From positions 62,001 through 126,000 of the forward strand of contig NZ_CALSAN010000007.1 in assembly GCF_943372915.1 (NCBI RefSeq): DNA of 64,000 nucleotides, in the 5' to 3' direction. Made by a program: the position numbers and the translations under genes. Below, piece after piece: positions 38,662 to 47,031 of this stretch. The notes beneath the pieces are model-generated. The model made no database searches. It saw only the letters and a list, made by a program, of their open reading frames with translations, and had not been told where the DNA came from. Source of the DNA: Ferrovibrio terrae_A (GTDB taxonomy: Bacteria > Pseudomonadota > Alphaproteobacteria > Ferrovibrionales > Ferrovibrionaceae). Position 1 is the first letter of the stretch, and the number at the start of each line of letters is the position of its first letter.

Positions 38662-40884
38662 ATGGCTTTGGTTTCTGCGTATGACGAGCGTGCCCTCGCG
38701 AAGCAACAGACAAAACGATCCTGGTTTGGCATCGGGCCCCGCATAGCCCTTGGCGTCGCCGCCCTGGTCGCCGTCGAAGCCGCGATCTACACGGCAACCA
38801 CCTTCCACGAGATGTCCACCTCCATCGAGGAAGAAGCGCACGAAAGGATGGAGCTTTCGGCGCTGGCGGCGAAAGACCGCTTCCTGGCCATTGCCGCTGC
38901 GACACAGTCCTATGCGGAAATCTTCAGCCGTCATGGCCGTGTCGTGGACGCGCTGGCCTCTGGCGACATGGCCGCGCTGGAAAGCTTCCTGGTGCCGGAA
39001 ACAACCCGCATCCGGGCCCTGGATCCTGTCGTCGGCGCAATCGAAGTGACCGACACCAAGGGTATCGTGGTTCTGCGTGGCCATAACCCGAAATCCAAAG
39101 GCGATGACAAGACCAAAGTGCCCACCGTGGCGGCGGCCTTGCAGGGTAATGCGACGGCGGCCTGGATCGTCTCCCCCACCAGCAAGGAGCTGGCACAGGA
39201 AACCGTATCCCCGATCCGGAATGGCACGACCATCATCGGCACCATCAAGGTCGGCAGCTATGTGCGCGATGACACGGCAAAGCGGATTGCCGATGCCGCC
39301 CGGATGGGCGTGGCCTTCTTTGTCGACGGCAAACAGACCGGCCGCTCGGGCGATCATCTGAAAGACTGGGTACCGGCGGACACTGCACCCCTGTCAGCGA
39401 CGCGCGACACTTACGGTCGCGCCCAGATTGCCGGCGTGACCTATGATGTCGCATTCATTCCGCTGCTGGACAAACAGGGCAAGTTGCTGCTGACCGTGGC
39501 CCTGCTGGGCGACCGCTCGAAACTTGAAGCCGCCGTGTCCGGACAGCTCCGCGACAGCATCCTGCTGGGCGCGGGCATGACGATCGTGTTCATCGGCATC
39601 GCGCTCGCATTCGCCCTGTCGGTGGCGCGGCCGATTACCCGCCTGACCGGTCGCATGAACGAACTCGCCGGCGGCGATGCAAGCGTCGCGATTCCAGACA
39701 CCGGCCGCAGGGATGAACTCGGCGCCATGGCGCGGGCCTTGCTGATTTTCCGTGATGGCATTGCCGAGAAGAACCGCCTGGAAACCGAGAGCGCCGCTAC
39801 GCGGGCCGCTGCAGACCAGGCGCGTGCGGAACGCGAGGCGCGCGAAGCCGCCGCCGGGCGCGAGATCGCCGGACTCTGCGACCAGATTTCGAACGGCGAC
39901 CTGTCAGGCCGGATTTCAGAAGCCGGCAAGAACGGCTTCCTGCTCGAGGTCACCCGCCAGCTCAACAGGCTGGCCCAGACGCTGGAGGGCGTCACCGGCG
40001 AGGTGGCCAATGTGATAACCGGCATCGCCGATGGCGACCTGCGCAGGCAGGTACAGGGCACCTACAATGGGGTGTTTGGCAAACTGAAGGACGGCGCCAA
40101 CGGAACCTCGGCCAAACTGCGGGAATTCGCAGGCCAGCTCAGCAACACAGCCGAAGATGTCAATCGGGCGGCCGGAGAGATTGCCGAAGTCAGTCATGAA
40201 CTCGGCAGCCGGACCGCAGCCCAGGCCTCGACGCTTGAGGAAACGGCTGCGGCGATGCACGAAATCACCACGACGGTGAAGCAGAATGCCGATTTCGCCC
40301 AGAATGCCAGCCAGCTTTCGGCCAGTGCCAGCTCGCGCGCCGATGCCGGTGGCGCGGTGGTCGGCGAAGCAGTCACGGCCGTCAGCGACATCGAGACCAG
40401 CGCCCGCAAAATCAGCGAGATCGTGTCGCTGATTGACGAGATCGCCTTCCAGACCAACCTGCTGGCACTGAATGCGTCCGTCGAGGCGGCGCGCGCCGGC
40501 GAGTCCGGCAAGGGTTTTGCCGTGGTGGCACAGGAGGTCCGCGCGCTGGCACAGCGCTCGGCCAATGCGTCGAAGGACATCAAGGCGCTGATCACCGAGT
40601 CGAATGTCAAAGTGAAATCCGGCGCCACCCTGGTGAATCAGACCGGCGCCTCCCTCGCGGAAATCGTTACCGCGATCAAGAAGGCGTCCGATATCGTTGC
40701 CGATATCGCCGCCGGCAGCCGCGAGCAGGCGGTCGGCCTCGAGCAGGTCAACCAGGCCATCACCAGCATGGATGAAGCGACCCAGCGCAATGCCGCCATG
40801 GTCGAGGAAACCAATGCGGCGGCACAGACCCTGGCAACCCAGGCAGGGCAGCTCTCAAGCCTGGTCCGCTTCTTCAAGTCCTGA
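38662..40884 (+). CDS. Methyl-accepting chemotaxis protein with Cache-like sensor
   Basis: A 740-residue membrane chemoreceptor. TM1 is at about 23-43, followed by a periplasmic region of about 255 residues that looks like a Cache sensor (IRALDPVVGAIEVTDTKGIV, ETVSPIRNGTTIIGTIKVG, GRAQIAGVTYDVAFIPLL). TM2 is at about 300-323, then HAMP and a second HAMP-like repeat (QISNGDLSGRISEAGKNGFL). The signalling domain has the intact hairpin tip FQTNLLALNASVEAARAG. It ends RFFKS without a CheR-binding tail. Cache sensors usually bind small organic acids or amino acids; the ligand is unknown. A GTG at 38650 would add four residues. Confidence 0.93.
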   Translation: MALVSAYDERALAKQQTKRSWFGIGPRIALGVAALVAVEAAIYTATTFHEMSTSIEEEAHERMELSALAAKDRFLAIAAATQSYAEIFSRHGRVVDALASGDMAALESFLVPETTRIRALDPVVGAIEVTDTKGIVVLRGHNPKSKGDDKTKVPTVAAALQGNATAAWIVSPTSKELAQETVSPIRNGTTIIGTIKVGSYVRDDTAKRIADAARMGVAFFVDGKQTGRSGDHLKDWVPADTAPLSATRDTYGRAQIAGVTYDVAFIPLLDKQGKLLLTVALLGDRSKLEAAVSGQLRDSILLGAGMTIVFIGIALAFALSVARPITRLTGRMNELAGGDASVAIPDTGRRDELGAMARALLIFRDGIAEKNRLETESAATRAAADQARAEREAREAAAGREIAGLCDQISNGDLSGRISEAGKNGFLLEVTRQLNRLAQTLEGVTGEVANVITGIADGDLRRQVQGTYNGVFGKLKDGANGTSAKLREFAGQLSNTAEDVNRAAGEIAEVSHELGSRTAAQASTLEETAAAMHEITTTVKQNADFAQNASQLSASASSRADAGGAVVGEAVTAVSDIETSARKISEIVSLIDEIAFQTNLLALNASVEAARAGESGKGFAVVAQEVRALAQRSANASKDIKALITESNVKVKSGATLVNQTGASLAEIVTAIKKASDIVADIAAGSREQAVGLEQVNQAITSMDEATQRNAAMVEETNAAAQTLATQAGQLSSLVRFFKS

Positions 40885-40903
40885 CCGGATCGGAAATCCG
40901 GCT

Positions 40904-41353
40904 TCAGGCGCGGGCAGCGGCAGACTCCGCCGCGACCTGCGGCGGACCCAGCACGCGTTCGATCAGCGCGGTATCGGCATATTCGGTGATCTCGACCACG
41001 CGGCCATCGCGCAGCCGGAAGATCATGCAATAGCTGTTGCAATAGGATTCGCCCGCTTTGGTGCGCCCGTTGCCGCGCGCCTGCACCACCACGCAGTCGG
41101 CCTCGGCGATGAAGCGCGAGGCACTGAGACGGTTGGGGCCGTCGAGCACCGCATGCAGCGGCTTGAGCAGGCTGGCCTTCACGGCTGATTTTCCCTGATA
41201 GCTGCGCGACCAGCCGGTGCTGCCCTCGACATGCCAGACCACATCCTCGGCCAGCATGTCGAGGAACGGCTGGCCCTGGCCGGCGGCGAGATCGGCAAAA
41301 ACCCATTGCAGCAGCGCCTTGTTGGCGGCGGCCTGTTTCTGTGGCGTGGTCAT
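40904..41353 (-). CDS. SnoaL/NTF2-like (ketosteroid-isomerase-fold) protein
   Basis: A 149-residue protein of the NTF2/SnoaL fold. Its pattern is KALLQWVFADLAAGQGQPFL, MLAEDVVWHVEGSTGWSRSY, GKSAVKASLLKPLHAVLDG and MIFRLRDGRVVEITEYADTA. Members act as isomerases, cyclases or hydrolases on small hydrophobic compounds; the substrate here is unknown. ATG 41353 has GGAGG nine bases upstream. It is divergent from a LysR regulator with an 83-base intergenic region, so it is probably the target of that regulator. Confidence 0.85.
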   Translation of the reverse strand: MTTPQKQAAANKALLQWVFADLAAGQGQPFLDMLAEDVVWHVEGSTGWSRSYQGKSAVKASLLKPLHAVLDGPNRLSASRFIAEADCVVVQARGNGRTKAGESYCNSYCMIFRLRDGRVVEITEYADTALIERVLGPPQVAAESAAARA

Positions 41354-41436
41354 CGGCAATCCTCCGGTTGCCCGCCAGACTGCCGCCGGCCACTTCATTC
41401 TTCCAATCGATAGTCTGTATGATTTATATTCGTGGC

Positions 41437-42390
41437 ATGAATTTGTCCGCCCTCGACCTCAACCTGCTGGTGGCGCTGGATGCGCTGGTGAGCGAGGCGC
41501 ATGTCGGCCGCGCCGCCCTGCGCATCGGCCTGTCGCAGCCGGCGATGAGCCACGCGCTGCGCCGGCTGCGCGAGATTCTGCACGATCCGCTGCTGGTGCG
41601 GGTCGGTCCCGGCATGGAACTGACACCACGAGCACAGGGCCTGCGCGCGCCCCTGAAGCAGACGCTGGAGAGTGTGCGCGGGCTGTTCGTCGCCGATGGC
41701 TTCGATCCGGCCAGCAGCACGCGGCGCTTCGCGCTGATGATCCCCGACTACATCATCAATTTCGTGCTGCCGCCGCTGGTCGGCCGCATCGCCGCCGAGG
41801 CGCCGGGCGTGCGGCTGGACGTAACGCCGTGGCGCGGCGCACCGCTGCAGGCGAGCGGCGCCATCGCGCCCGACATCGCCCGCCGCATCGACTTCGCCTT
41901 CAACTGCCGGCCCGGTGCCCTGCCCGGCTTCCATCGCCAGCGCCTGTTCGGCGATGTCGACATGCTGGCGGTGCGACGCGGACATCCGCAGGCGGCGAGG
42001 CTGAAGCAGATGAAGGTTTTCCTCGCTGCCCGCCATGTGGCGGTGATCGGCCGCGGCCAGGACGAAGACCTGATCGACAGCTGGCTGCAGCAGCAGGGCA
42101 TTCAGCGCCGCATTGCGCTGTCCGTGCCCAGCTACTTGCAAGCATTGCATACCGTGGCGCAGAGCGACCTGGTCGCCTTCGTGCCGGGCCGGCTGATCGC
42201 CAGCCTGAGCCGGCAGCTCGATCTGGTGGCGCTGGCCCCGCCGCTGCAGCCCGAGGGCGATGAGGAATACCTGTTCTGGCCGGTGCGGCACCAGAACGAC
42301 CCTGGCTCGCTGTGGCTGCGCCGCCATATCCTTGCCGTCGGCCGCGACCTGGACAAGCAGAAGCCCAAGACCGCTCAGGCGCGCCGCTAA
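41437..42390 (+). CDS. LysR family transcriptional regulator
   Basis: A 317-residue LysR regulator. The N-terminal winged helix reads LDLNLLVALDALVSEAHVGR, AALRIGLSQPAMSHALRRLR, and the rest is a two-lobed effector domain (ASSTRRFALMIPDYIINFVL, then DIARRIDFAFNCRPG). Its sequence resembles the NodD/LinR-like group, whose effectors are aromatic compounds, but the inducer is not predictable. It is divergent from the SnoaL-like gene. Its TAA overlaps the stop of the Amt-kinase gene on the other strand by four bases. Confidence 0.9.
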   Translation: MNLSALDLNLLVALDALVSEAHVGRAALRIGLSQPAMSHALRRLREILHDPLLVRVGPGMELTPRAQGLRAPLKQTLESVRGLFVADGFDPASSTRRFALMIPDYIINFVLPPLVGRIAAEAPGVRLDVTPWRGAPLQASGAIAPDIARRIDFAFNCRPGALPGFHRQRLFGDVDMLAVRRGHPQAARLKQMKVFLAARHVAVIGRGQDEDLIDSWLQQQGIQRRIALSVPSYLQALHTVAQSDLVAFVPGRLIASLSRQLDLVALAPPLQPEGDEEYLFWPVRHQNDPGSLWLRRHILAVGRDLDKQKPKTAQARR

Positions 42391-44525
42391 TCCGCCGCCC
42401 GTGCATCGGCGGCGATCGCCGGCAGCTGGCGCACGCGACTGCGTGGAAAACGCAGCGTCACGCTGGTGCCTTCGCCCTCGCGGCTGTCGATGGTGATTGA
42501 GCCGCCATGTAGCCGCATCAGCGCCTGCACCAGCGGCAGGCCGAGACCGGTGCCGCCATAGGACTTGTTCATGTGGTGATGCAGCTGCACGAAGGGTTCG
42601 AGCGCGCGTGGCACATCCTCGCGCTTCATGCCGATGCCGGTATCGCTGACCGTGATCGCCAGCCGGCCATCGTCCTCCTGCTGCACGGCGAGGCTGACAC
42701 TGCCGCCCGGCGGCGTGAATTTCACCGCATTGCCGAGCAGGTTGAGCAGCATCTGCCGCACGGCGCGTTCGTCTGCCAGCAGGTAAGGCAGCAGATCGGG
42801 GAAGCTGCCGCGCAGGCTGACACTGGCAGCCGAGGCGCGTTCACGCATCAGACGCAAGGCAGCCTCGGCATGCTCATGCACATCCATCTCGACATCATGC
42901 AGCTCGACGCGGCCGGCCTCGATGCGGGTATGGTCGAGCAGGTCGTTGACCAGGCTGAGCAGGTGGCGACCGCTGGCCAGGATGTCGCTGGCGTAATCCT
43001 TGTAGCGCGGATCGCCGAGATGGCCGAACAGCTCGTTGGTGAGAATCTCGGAAAAGCCGATCACGGCATTCAGCGGCGTGCGCAGTTCGTGGCTCATACT
43101 GGCGAGGAAGGCCGACTTGGCATTGCTGGCCTCCTCGGCGGCCTGCTTGGCGCGCTTGAGATCCTCGATGGCGCGGCGCAGCGCATCGGCATCGCGGGTG
43201 ACGCGGGCGATCACACGGTTGTACTGCAGCGCAATGGTCTCGACCTCGGAACCGACGACGACGCGCACCGGCTGGTCGAAGCGCCCCTCGCGGCGCTGGC
43301 GCTCCATGTCGCCGACCAGATCGAGCATGGCCGAGCCGGCGCCATGTTCGGCCTGGTTGAGGCCGATGGCCTCGGCCTCGCTGGTGACACGCAGCGGCAC
43401 CGCCATGTTGATCAGCCGCAGCAGGATATAGGTGACACCGAAGCCATAGACGGCAGCGGCGGCGCAGCCGAGCAGCTGGATGCCGAACTGGGTGAAGCGG
43501 TCATGCTGTACAGGCCAGCCGGCCGGGTCGCCGAAGATTGCCACCGCCAGCGTGCCCCAGATGCCGGCGCACAGATGCACCGGCACGGCGCCAACCGCAT
43601 CGTCGATCTTCCAGCGTTCCAGCAGCTCGGCACCGGCAATCGCCACGCCGCCGCCGACGGCGCCGATGATGACGGCGCCGAGCCCCGAGGTGTTGTGGCA
43701 GTTGGCGGTGATCGCCACCAGGCCGGCCAGCGTGCCATTGAGGAAATCCTCAACGCGGATCTTGTCATACAGCAGCTGCGACAGGATCAGGTTGGCGACA
43801 CCGCCGGCACAGCCGCCCAGCGTGGTGTTGATCAGGATGGAGGGCACACTCTCGTTCAGCGCCAGGGTCGAGCCGCCGTTGAAGCCGAACCAGCCGAACC
43901 ACAGCAGCATGACGCCGAGTGTCGACATCACCAGGTCATGGCCCCGCATGCTGGGCTGGCCGGGCAGGAAGCGGCCGGTGCGCGGCCCGATGATCAGCAC
44001 GGCGGCCAGCGAGACCCAGCCGCCGATCGAATGCACCACGCTGGAGCCGGCGAAATCGATGAAGCCAAGCTGCGCCAGCCAGCCGCTGCTGCCGCCGAAC
44101 TGGCCAGTATTCCAGGCCCAGTTGGCATAGACCGGATAGATCAGGCTCGAGATCACGATGGTGATGGCGATGTAGCTGGCAAAGCTGACCCGTTCGGCCA
44201 CCGCGCCCGACACTATGGTGGCCGAGGTGCCGCAGAACATCAGCTGGAACAGGAAGAAGACGCCGACCGCGATCTCGCCGCGGGCATCGAACAGCCAGTG
44301 GGTGGCCCCGATCCAGCCATTGCCGGCCCCGAAGGCGAAGGCGAAACCAAAGGCCCAGAACAGCAGGGCGGCGATGCAGAAATCGGCCAGGTTCTTCAAC
44401 GCCACGTTGATACTGTTCTTGGCGCGCACGAAGCCGCTTTCCAGGCAACAGAAGCCGGCCTGCATGGTGAAGATCATGCAGGTGGCGATAACGATCCAGA
44501 CGATGTCGATGCGATCAGGGGTCAT
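42387..44525 (-). CDS. Ammonium transporter fused to a histidine kinase (Amt-HK)
   Basis: A 712-residue fusion. Residues about 1-375 are a complete Amt/Rh channel. It has FQLMFCGTSATIVSGAVAER, Asp157 and the first pore histidine His165 in DFAGSSVVHSIGGW, LWFGWFGFNGGSTLAL, and the second pore histidine His317 in PVHLCAGIWG. A linker of about 100 residues (HAMP-like, then coiled coil) leads to a HisKA domain with His479 in SMSHELRTPLNAVIGFSEIL and an HATPase domain with the DTGIGM and GGTGLGLPL boxes. Amt-kinase fusions are known as ammonium sensors in a few bacteria such as Kuenenia. No receiver domain is attached and no response regulator is adjacent. No glnK is present, so this is likely a sensor rather than the main transporter. 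Confidence 0.92.
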   Translation of the reverse strand: MTPDRIDIVWIVIATCMIFTMQAGFCCLESGFVRAKNSINVALKNLADFCIAALLFWAFGFAFAFGAGNGWIGATHWLFDARGEIAVGVFFLFQLMFCGTSATIVSGAVAERVSFASYIAITIVISSLIYPVYANWAWNTGQFGGSSGWLAQLGFIDFAGSSVVHSIGGWVSLAAVLIIGPRTGRFLPGQPSMRGHDLVMSTLGVMLLWFGWFGFNGGSTLALNESVPSILINTTLGGCAGGVANLILSQLLYDKIRVEDFLNGTLAGLVAITANCHNTSGLGAVIIGAVGGGVAIAGAELLERWKIDDAVGAVPVHLCAGIWGTLAVAIFGDPAGWPVQHDRFTQFGIQLLGCAAAAVYGFGVTYILLRLINMAVPLRVTSEAEAIGLNQAEHGAGSAMLDLVGDMERQRREGRFDQPVRVVVGSEVETIALQYNRVIARVTRDADALRRAIEDLKRAKQAAEEASNAKSAFLASMSHELRTPLNAVIGFSEILTNELFGHLGDPRYKDYASDILASGRHLLSLVNDLLDHTRIEAGRVELHDVEMDVHEHAEAALRLMRERASAASVSLRGSFPDLLPYLLADERAVRQMLLNLLGNAVKFTPPGGSVSLAVQQEDDGRLAITVSDTGIGMKREDVPRALEPFVQLHHHMNKSYGGTGLGLPLVQALMRLHGGSITIDSREGEGTSVTLRFPRSRVRQLPAIAADARAAD

Positions 44526-44710
44526 GCGGGCCTGACCAATAGAGAAAGCAAGAGCCGTACCATGCCGAATCAGCGATTCCCGCGCTTGTACGGGGCACCG
44601 GCATGCCTATATTTTCACCATGGCTGTCGGCATTTGCAGCGTGGGCTGTTGGCTTTTGCCGCCTGCGCCCTTATCTCTGGTCCCGACAGCAAACCCCTTT
44701 TCAAGCGACG

Positions 44711-45697
44711 ATGACCGCCATGGACCTTTCGCCCAAATCTCCCGCCAGCTTGCCAGGCCTGACCGGACTGACCGCGTCCGCCGGGACACCTCCCAGTGCA
44801 GCACCCGCTGCGGCTGCAGACCTGATCAAGGATGTCGACATCACCACCTTCATGGAAGACGTGGTGCAGGCCTCGATGAAGCAGCCGGTGCTGGTCGACT
44901 TCTGGGCGCCGTGGTGCGGCCCCTGCAAGCAGCTGACCCCGGCGCTGGAAAAGCTGGTCAAGGCGGCGAACGGCAAGCTGCGCCTGGTCAAGATCAATGT
45001 CGACGATCCGAAGAACCAGCCGCTGGCCCAGCAGCTGCGCATCCAGTCGATCCCGGCGGTCTATGCCTTCTCGCAGGGCCAGCCGGTGGATGGCTTCGTC
45101 GGCGCGCTGCCGGAAAGCCAGCTGAAGAAATTCGTCGAAGGCCTGCCGGGCGCCGGCGCCATCGAGGATACCGCCGCCGAAGCCATCGAGGCCGGCAAGA
45201 CCGCGCTTGCCGCCCAGGCCTGGGAAGATGCCGCCACGGCGTTTTCCACCGCACTGGGCACCGAGCCGGAAAACATCTCGGCCCTGGGCGGCCTGGCCCG
45301 CGCACTGATCGGCATGGGCGAAGTCGAAGAAGCCAAGGAAATCCTCGGCCAGATTCCGCCCGACAAGGCCGAGCATGCCGATGTGGTGGCTGCGCGCTCC
45401 GCACTCGAACTGCTGGAAGCCGGCAGCCAGGCGGCGGGCAACCTGAAGCCGCTGGAAGCCGCCGTCGCCGCCAATCCGAACGATCACCAGGCGCGGCTGG
45501 ACTATGCCGTGGCGCTGCATGGCGCCGGCCAGCAGGCCGAGGCAATCGACCAATTGCTGGATATCGTCAAGCGTGACCGCAAATGGAACGACGAGGCCGC
45601 CCGCAAGCAGCTGGTGAAGATCTTCGAGGCGATGGGCCCGATGGATCCGGTGGTGGTGGATGCGCGCCGCCGGCTGTCGTCGATCCTGTTCGCCTGA
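44711..45697 (+). CDS. Thioredoxin-domain co-chaperone with TPR tail (CnoX/YbbN-like)
   Basis: A 328-residue protein. Residues about 40-145 are a thioredoxin fold with the active site WCGPC (Cys69, Cys72). Residues about 155-328 are TPR-like helical repeats (EAIEAGKTALAAQAWEDAAT, DAVL-type repeats and ANPNDHQARLDYAVALHGAG). E. coli CnoX has the same layout and hands oxidatively stressed clients to chaperonin. Unlike E. coli CnoX, whose second Cys is altered, the CxxC here is intact, so redox activity is expected. The Lon-N gene begins two bases after the stop. Confidence 0.9.
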   Translation: MTAMDLSPKSPASLPGLTGLTASAGTPPSAAPAAAADLIKDVDITTFMEDVVQASMKQPVLVDFWAPWCGPCKQLTPALEKLVKAANGKLRLVKINVDDPKNQPLAQQLRIQSIPAVYAFSQGQPVDGFVGALPESQLKKFVEGLPGAGAIEDTAAEAIEAGKTALAAQAWEDAATAFSTALGTEPENISALGGLARALIGMGEVEEAKEILGQIPPDKAEHADVVAARSALELLEAGSQAAGNLKPLEAAVAANPNDHQARLDYAVALHGAGQQAEAIDQLLDIVKRDRKWNDEAARKQLVKIFEAMGPMDPVVVDARRRLSSILFA

Positions 45698-45699
45698 GC

Positions 45700-46395
45700 A
45701 TGGGCGGCTCGATGCACGAGTCTCAATGCCCGGCGAGCATCGATGAGCTGAGCCGAACGATCCCGATCTTTACGCTGAACGGCGTGCTGCTGCTGCCGCG
45801 CGGCTTGTTGCCGCTCAACATCTTCGAGCCGCGCTATCTGGCGATGACGCGCGCGGCCCTCGATGGCACCAAGCTGATCGGCATGATCCAGCCGACCCAG
45901 AGCACGGGCCTGCCCGGCCAGTCACCGCGCAACAGCGCTGATATCTACACGGTCGGCTGTGTCGGCAAGATCGTGTCGGCCACCGAGAGCGATGACGGCC
46001 GCATCCTGCTGACGCTGAAAGGCCTGTGCCGTTTCCAGGTGGCGCGCGAAGTTGAAGCCGGCACGGCCTATCGCCAGGTCGAGGCCGACTATGCCAGTTA
46101 TGCCGCCGACATGACCGCGGCGCAGGACGGGCTATGCGAACGCGAGCGCCTGATCTATGCGCTGCGCGCCTATTGCACCCGCCACAACCTGCCGGCCGAC
46201 TGGGATTCGATCACGGCAGTGAACGACGATCTGCTGGTCCATTCGCTGGCGATGATCTGCCCGTTCAGCGCCGGCGAGAAACAGGCCCTGCTGGAAGCCC
46301 CCGATTTCAAGGCCCGCGCCGCCATGCTGGTGTCGCTGCTGGAAATGGCCCTGCTGGATGGCAGCACCCTGCCGCGCGGCGCGAAGCCGAATTGA
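45700..46395 (+). CDS. Lon substrate-binding (LON-N) domain protein
   Basis: A 231-residue stand-alone LON N-terminal domain without ATPase or protease parts. Features are IPIFTLNGVLLLPRGLLPLN, IFEPRYLAMTRAALDGTKLI, VGCVGKIVSATESDDGRILL and LKGLCRFQVARE. Such proteins are widespread; a substrate-recruiting role is inferred from Lon. The start is ATG 45700, two bases after the CnoX stop; ATG 45712 is an alternative. CnoX, LON-N, Trm112 and DUF971 genes follow one another in this order with minimal gaps, a combination I associate with alphaproteobacteria. Confidence 0.92.
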   Translation: MGGSMHESQCPASIDELSRTIPIFTLNGVLLLPRGLLPLNIFEPRYLAMTRAALDGTKLIGMIQPTQSTGLPGQSPRNSADIYTVGCVGKIVSATESDDGRILLTLKGLCRFQVAREVEAGTAYRQVEADYASYAADMTAAQDGLCERERLIYALRAYCTRHNLPADWDSITAVNDDLLVHSLAMICPFSAGEKQALLEAPDFKARAAMLVSLLEMALLDGSTLPRGAKPN

Positions 46396-46404
46396 GAGGC
46401 CGTG

Positions 46405-46608
46405 ATGAGCGAACCCACACAGACATCCGCACCGGTTGATCCCAAGCTGCTCGAACTGCTGGTCTGCCCGGTAACCAAGGGCCAACTGGTCTATGACCGC
46501 GCCCGCAACGAACTGGTGAGCGAAAAGGCCGGCTTGGCCTTTCCGATCCGCGACGGCATCCCGATCATGCTGGTGGATGAAGCGCGCCAGATCGACGACA
46601 CCCCCTGA
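46405..46608 (+). CDS. Trm112-family (YcaR-like) small protein
   Basis: A 67-residue Trm112-type protein. It has the family core DPKLLELLVCPVTKGQLVYD, LVSEKAGLAFPIRDGIPIML and the tail VDEARQ. In zinc-binding relatives the core has CPxCK; here it reads CPVTK, so one Cys is lost and zinc binding is doubtful. Eukaryotic Trm112 activates methyltransferases; the bacterial role is less clear. The start is ATG 46405 with GAGAGG upstream. One base separates its stop from the next gene. Confidence 0.88.
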   Translation: MSEPTQTSAPVDPKLLELLVCPVTKGQLVYDRARNELVSEKAGLAFPIRDGIPIMLVDEARQIDDTP

Positions 46609-46609
46609 C

Positions 46610-47026
46610 ATGGCATCTGTGCCAAGCGGGATGAACCCGCAGTCGCTGTATCAGCAGGCCGGCCGCCCGGCTTGCACCGATGTGCGCTATGTCTCGGCCG
46701 AAAAGCGGCTTGAGGTCGTCTATGCCGACGGCAAGAGCTTTGCCTTCACCGCGGAGTTCCTGCGCATCGAAAGTCCGTCAGCCGAGGTACAGGGCCATGG
46801 CGCCGGGCAGAAGACCCTGGTGCCCGGCCGCCGCCATGTCGGCATCATCGGCATCGAGCCGGTCGGCACCTATGCGCTGCGGCTCAAATTCGACGACCTG
46901 CACGATACCGGACTGTACAGCTGGGAATGGTTCTACGACCGCGGCCATGACCAGGATGCGCTGTGGCAGGACTACCTCAAACGCCTGGAGGCGCGCGGCC
47001 TCAGCCGCGATCCGCGCGCCAGGTAG
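46610..47026 (+). CDS. DUF971 (gamma-butyrobetaine hydroxylase N-terminal-like) protein
   Basis: A 138-residue DUF971 protein. Conserved segments are YVSAEKRLEVVYADGKSFAF, TAEFLRIESPSAEVQGHG, RRHVGIIGIEPVGTYALRLK and the ending FDDLHDTGLYSWEWFYD. The domain matches the N-terminal region of gamma-butyrobetaine hydroxylases and is linked in other bacteria to iron-sulfur protein metabolism; the function here is open. It is the last gene of the rightward housekeeping run and converges on the Ubi-hydroxylase gene six bases away. Confidence 0.9.
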   Translation: MASVPSGMNPQSLYQQAGRPACTDVRYVSAEKRLEVVYADGKSFAFTAEFLRIESPSAEVQGHGAGQKTLVPGRRHVGIIGIEPVGTYALRLKFDDLHDTGLYSWEWFYDRGHDQDALWQDYLKRLEARGLSRDPRAR

Positions 47027-47031
47027 AGCCC

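Noticed and set aside
42573..44714. Long open frame antisense to the Amt-kinase gene (about 710 codons)
   Set aside because: Same cause: low-complexity His/Gln/Ala/Gly-rich translation opposite a gene with clear Amt and kinase motifs.
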